From the NCBI GenBank assembly GCA_017987615.1, contig JAGNTI010000039.1:1-10605 (forward strand): a stretch of 10,605 nucleotides of DNA, in the 5' to 3' direction. A model generated the notes under the pieces. The model saw only the letters and a program-made list of their open reading frames with translations, ran no database searches and was not told the origin of the DNA. This document shows positions 8,156 to 10,605 of the stretch, one piece after another; position 1 is the first letter of the stretch; each line of letters opens with the position of its first letter. Both the position numbers and the translations under genes were made by a program. This DNA is from Sediminibacterium sp. Its GTDB lineage: Bacteria > Bacteroidota > Bacteroidia > Chitinophagales > Chitinophagaceae.

Positions 8156-8977
8156 ATGGCTGCATTTACAAGAATTACAGAGCAGGATTCCAATTATAGA
8201 CAGTTACAAGACATGTCTGTACTTGAAGTACTAACCAGTATCAATAAAGAAGATAAAACAGTGCCAGATGCCGTTGCTGCCGCTATCAATGACATAGAAA
8301 AAGTAGTAAGTATTGCTATCGAAAAAATGTTAGCCGGCGGACGATTATTTTATATTGGCGCAGGTACGAGCGGCCGTTTAGGCATTGTAGATGCCAGCGA
8401 ATGTCCACCTACATACGGTGTGCCCTACGGACTGGTTATTGGAATTATTGCTGGAGGAAGCCATGCCATTACAAATGCAGTAGAAAATGCAGAAGACAAT
8501 CCGAATCAGGGCTGGCTTGACTTACAAGCGCATAACATAAATGAAAATGATGTTGTAATTGGCCTTGCTGCCAGTGGCACTACCCCATATGTAATTAGTG
8601 CACTTGAAAAGTGTAATGAACATGGCATCACTACGGCAAGCATTTCTTGCAATCCGGGTGCACCATTATCTGCTGCTGCAAAGTTCCCTATAGAAGTTGT
8701 GGTAGGTCCCGAATTTGTAACTGGAAGCACTAGAATGAAAAGCGGTACGGCGCAAAAGCTGGTGCTTAATATGATTTCTACAGCTGTTATGATTGGGCTT
8801 GGCCGTGTAGAAGACAACAAAATGGTAAATATGCAACTCACCAACGAAAAACTCGTTGACAGAGGTGTGCACATGCTCATGAAGCAAATTAATAGCGACA
8901 ATTACGAAGCTGCTAAAGCGCTTTTATTACAACATGGTTCTGTAAAAAAAGCAACGGACGCTTATTTAGGCGCTTAA
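8156..8977 (+). CDS. murQ: N-acetylmuramic acid 6-phosphate etherase
   Basis: MurQ cleaves the D-lactyl ether of MurNAc-6-phosphate, giving GlcNAc-6-phosphate and D-lactate in peptidoglycan recycling. The 273-residue protein is a SIS-domain enzyme. It starts with the characteristic ITEQDSNY region, has the sugar-phosphate loop GAGTSGRLG (68-76) and the family signature around DASECPPTYG (79-88) with Glu82, and a second acid, Glu113, in ENAEDN. These correspond closely in position to the catalytic Glu83 and Glu114 of the E. coli enzyme. The segments AASGTTPYV (138-146) and GSTRMKSGTAQKLVLNM (190-206) complete the SIS core. The tail after about 245 keeps the small helical end but is shorter than in the roughly 300-residue proteobacterial proteins. 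It is the middle gene of a three-gene cluster, 6 bp after the kinase and 8 bp before an unknown gene. Confidence 0.97.
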   Translation: MAAFTRITEQDSNYRQLQDMSVLEVLTSINKEDKTVPDAVAAAINDIEKVVSIAIEKMLAGGRLFYIGAGTSGRLGIVDASECPPTYGVPYGLVIGIIAGGSHAITNAVENAEDNPNQGWLDLQAHNINENDVVIGLAASGTTPYVISALEKCNEHGITTASISCNPGAPLSAAAKFPIEVVVGPEFVTGSTRMKSGTAQKLVLNMISTAVMIGLGRVEDNKMVNMQLTNEKLVDRGVHMLMKQINSDNYEAAKALLLQHGSVKKATDAYLGA

Positions 8978-8985
8978 TTTTTAGT

Positions 8986-9552
8986 ATGCACCAGATTGAG
9001 CCGTTTTTTAATTGGAGACATTTATATACTGCCGAAGAAGATCCAAAATCTCCTTTTTACGGTCGCACCTACTCCGAATTTGAATTTACACAAGTGGTGT
9101 ACAATTATTTCATTCATCCACAGTGGGATGATTTTGGAAGCCGCACACTTTATTTAAAAATACTTTTTACCGATTACGATGAACAGTATGCTATCATTGA
9201 ACTTTTAGGCGAGTGGAATGATGCCATCGAAAATGATATCATGGAACTCAAAAGAGAAATCATTGACCATTTATCTAAAAAAGGGATTTGTAAATTTATT
9301 TTGATTTGTGAAAACGTATTAAATTTTCATAGCAGCGATAAAGAATATTACCAGGAGTGGTACGACGATGTATCTGAAGAAAACGGATGGATTGTGGCAC
9401 TTAATATGCCGCAGCAAACCCAACAAGATTTCAGACAAAAAAAACTGCACTACTATATCGAGCTCATGGAAATAGACAACTGGCGAAATTTTAAACCAGG
9501 TCATTTATTTGAAAAAATAAATATTGAGTTATCCAACAGGCTTACTTTATAA
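8986..9552 (+). CDS. Conserved-looking hypothetical protein, third gene of the murK-murQ cluster
   Basis: I do not recognise a named family. The 188-residue product has no signal peptide, lipobox or membrane segment, so it should be cytosolic. It is acidic and rich in aromatic residues (Trp, Tyr and Phe throughout). The middle alternates strand-like and helix-like pieces: YLKILFTDYDEQ (about 56-67), YAIIELLGEW (68-77), a charged helix (about 82-101), then KFILICENVLNF (104-115). The strand-loop-helix-strand order vaguely recalls STAS or SpoIIAA-like domains, but without a diagnostic motif this is only a hint. It starts 8 bp after murQ with the same direction and similar codon use, so it is very likely co-transcribed and may serve amino-sugar salvage or its control. 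Its stop shares a TTATAA hexamer with the stop of the opposite ABC gene. That it is a real gene is likely; its function is unknown. Confidence 0.8.
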   Translation: MHQIEPFFNWRHLYTAEEDPKSPFYGRTYSEFEFTQVVYNYFIHPQWDDFGSRTLYLKILFTDYDEQYAIIELLGEWNDAIENDIMELKREIIDHLSKKGICKFILICENVLNFHSSDKEYYQEWYDDVSEENGWIVALNMPQQTQQDFRQKKLHYYIELMEIDNWRNFKPGHLFEKINIELSNRLTL

Positions 9553-10533
9553 TAAGTGATACTGCGCATTGTCGCGTAAGCGAACGCTATAGGTTTCACC
9601 CAATGTAATACCAGGCTCAAACGCCGAAACCTCTAATACTAAGCCATCTATTTGCAACTGCACCATATAATGGCTACCCATAAATAATACACCCGTAACA
9701 ATCCCCTGCAATCCATTACCAGTAGGCTTTTCAAGTAAAAGTTGGGAAGGTCTAATATATATTTGCTGATCCGTATTAGCATCTGTAATTAACTGCTGAA
9801 TACGCGGAAACATAGAAACAGGGATGCAGTTACAAGTACCCAAAAGTCTTGCTTCATACTCGTTTTGTGGAGCATAAAATATAGCAGCAGGTGCATCATC
9901 TCTGATAACAGCGCCTTCTTTAATGAGAAGCATTCGGTTGGCCCAGGGTAATAAATCTGCTGCGTCGTGCGAAACTAAAACACAAGTAGTATCAAAATGT
10001 GTAGCAATATCTGCGATCACATCTTGCATGATTTGTTTGTGAATTTTATCGAGGTTCGAAAACGGTTCGTCTAATAATAGTAAAGAGGGCTCTGTAGTTA
10101 ATAGTTGTGCTAGTACAATACGCTGCTTTTCTCCACCAGATATTTGATTGGTTTTACGGGTAAGCAAATGCTCGATTCTACAAATTTGATAAATATGATT
10201 GGCTCTTGCAGCAGGAATTTTTCTGGCCATGTCTAGCAACTCTTCTACCCTATAATTGTTACGCAGTTCAAAATGTTGCGATAAAAAGGCAATTTTTGGA
10301 TGCCCCGGAATGAGTTGCTCACTGGGCATTAAAATACGCGTACCATTAAAATGTACCGATCCGGTGGTAGGTTCCATTAAACCCGCCATCATTTTTAAAA
10401 GTGTTGTTTTGCCTGATCCTGTTTCCCCAGCAATGGCTAATTTTTGCCCCTTGGGTATTTCAAATGAAATGGTACTGACATAAGAACCGCCAGCATGATT
10501 TTTAGCAACGCCACAAACCTCTAATAAAAACAT
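9547..10533 (-). CDS. ABC transporter ATP-binding protein with C-terminal TOBE-like region
   Basis: A 328-residue ATPase subunit that would power an inner-membrane ABC transporter. Visible motifs are Walker A GETGSGKT (36-43), Q-loop Gln86 in FLSQHF, signature ISGGEKQR (131-138), Walker B LLLLDEP (151-157, Glu156), D-loop SNLD (159-162) and H-loop His189 in VSHD. After about residue 225 comes an extra domain with IYIRPSQLLL (258-267) and a beta-rich segment (about 274-316) that resembles the TOBE region of the CysA/PotA/FbpC/MalK importers. A CNC triplet (234-236) lies at the junction. The architecture suggests an importer of an anion, metal, polyamine or sugar, but no permease or binding protein is in the window, so the substrate is open. 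The signature begins Ile-Ser rather than the commoner Leu-Ser, a mild variation. The gene is complete and its last codons overlap the convergent unknown gene by 6 bp. Confidence 0.92.
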   Translation of the reverse strand: MFLLEVCGVAKNHAGGSYVSTISFEIPKGQKLAIAGETGSGKTTLLKMMAGLMEPTTGSVHFNGTRILMPSEQLIPGHPKIAFLSQHFELRNNYRVEELLDMARKIPAARANHIYQICRIEHLLTRKTNQISGGEKQRIVLAQLLTTEPSLLLLDEPFSNLDKIHKQIMQDVIADIATHFDTTCVLVSHDAADLLPWANRMLLIKEGAVIRDDAPAAIFYAPQNEYEARLLGTCNCIPVSMFPRIQQLITDANTDQQIYIRPSQLLLEKPTGNGLQGIVTGVLFMGSHYMVQLQIDGLVLEVSAFEPGITLGETYSVRLRDNAQYHLL

Positions 10534-10576
10534 AGAATAAAATTAAGCCATTCATCTATTAGCTACCGGTAATTCG

Positions 10577-10584
10577 TATATTTG
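10577..10584 (+). promoter_or_regulatory. Probable -7 promoter element (TATATTTG) for a gene starting at the window edge
   Basis: TATATTTG matches the Bacteroidota -7 consensus TAnnTTTG exactly. It lies in the 72-bp region before the leftward ABC gene and points right. An ATG occupies 10603-10605, 18 bases after the element, preceded by an AT-rich stretch, which fits a short leader and a + strand gene that continues beyond the window. An 8-base palindrome, TACCGGTA (10564-10571), sits just upstream in the spacer and could be an operator. No clear -33 TTG is seen at the expected distance, so support rests on the -7 match and its position. Confidence 0.45.
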
Positions 10585-10605
10585 GAGATAAATATTTTTA
10601 AAATG

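Noticed and set aside
8506..8901. Open frame of 131 codons on the - strand inside murQ
   Set aside because: murQ is unmistakable in the other direction; the antisense product is low-complexity and lacks any motif, so it is a shadow frame.
9565..9592. Small TCGC-GTAA-GCGA hairpin just past the end of the unknown gene, as a terminator
   Set aside because: The stem is only four base pairs and no U-run follows, so it does not support termination.

Overview
The window looks like a chromosomal stretch from a member of the Bacteroidota. The signs are a SusC/SusD outer-membrane pair, low G+C, little purine-rich Shine-Dalgarno sequence before the starts, and one clear TAnnTTTG-type promoter element. 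A Chitinophagaceae-like relative is a reasonable guess from the gene style, but the family is inference. No tRNA, rRNA, CRISPR array, transposase, integrase or phage gene is visible. No gene-free stretch exceeds 300 bases; the largest gap is 142 bp.

Layout: (1) Bases 72-4705, + strand: a SusC-like TonB-dependent porin and a SusD-like surface lipoprotein, 23 bp apart. They end at a strong palindromic terminator that also serves the genes converging from the right. No glycosidase, protease, sigma/anti-sigma pair or hybrid two-component regulator lies beside them, so their substrate cannot be read from the window. (2) Bases 4796-7164, - strand: a membrane-anchored S41 (Ctp-type) protease followed 5 bp later by an exported glycerophosphodiester phosphodiesterase, probably one transcript. 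(3) Bases 7307-9552, + strand: a tight three-gene cluster made of a BadF/BadG-type amino-sugar kinase (MurK/GlcNAc-kinase-like), MurQ (MurNAc-6-phosphate etherase) and an unrecognised 188-residue protein, with gaps of 6 and 8 bp. This is a peptidoglycan amino-sugar salvage cluster. The kinase would make MurNAc-6-P (and/or GlcNAc-6-P), and MurQ would split MurNAc-6-P into GlcNAc-6-P and D-lactate. (4) Bases 9547-10533, - strand: an ABC-transporter ATPase with a C-terminal TOBE-like region and no permease in view. Its last codons overlap those of the 188-residue gene through a shared TTATAA hexamer. (5) Bases 10534-10605: a divergent promoter region with an exact TATATTTG element and an ATG at the very last three bases, probably the start of the next + strand gene.

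Most of the content is ordinary Bacteroidota housekeeping and envelope biology. The points most worth a second look are the unknown third gene of the murK-murQ cluster, an inverted repeat that coincides with a possible promoter element ahead of the susC-like gene, and the compact gene ends that share a terminator or a stop hexamer. I see no convincing evidence for a wholly new system.
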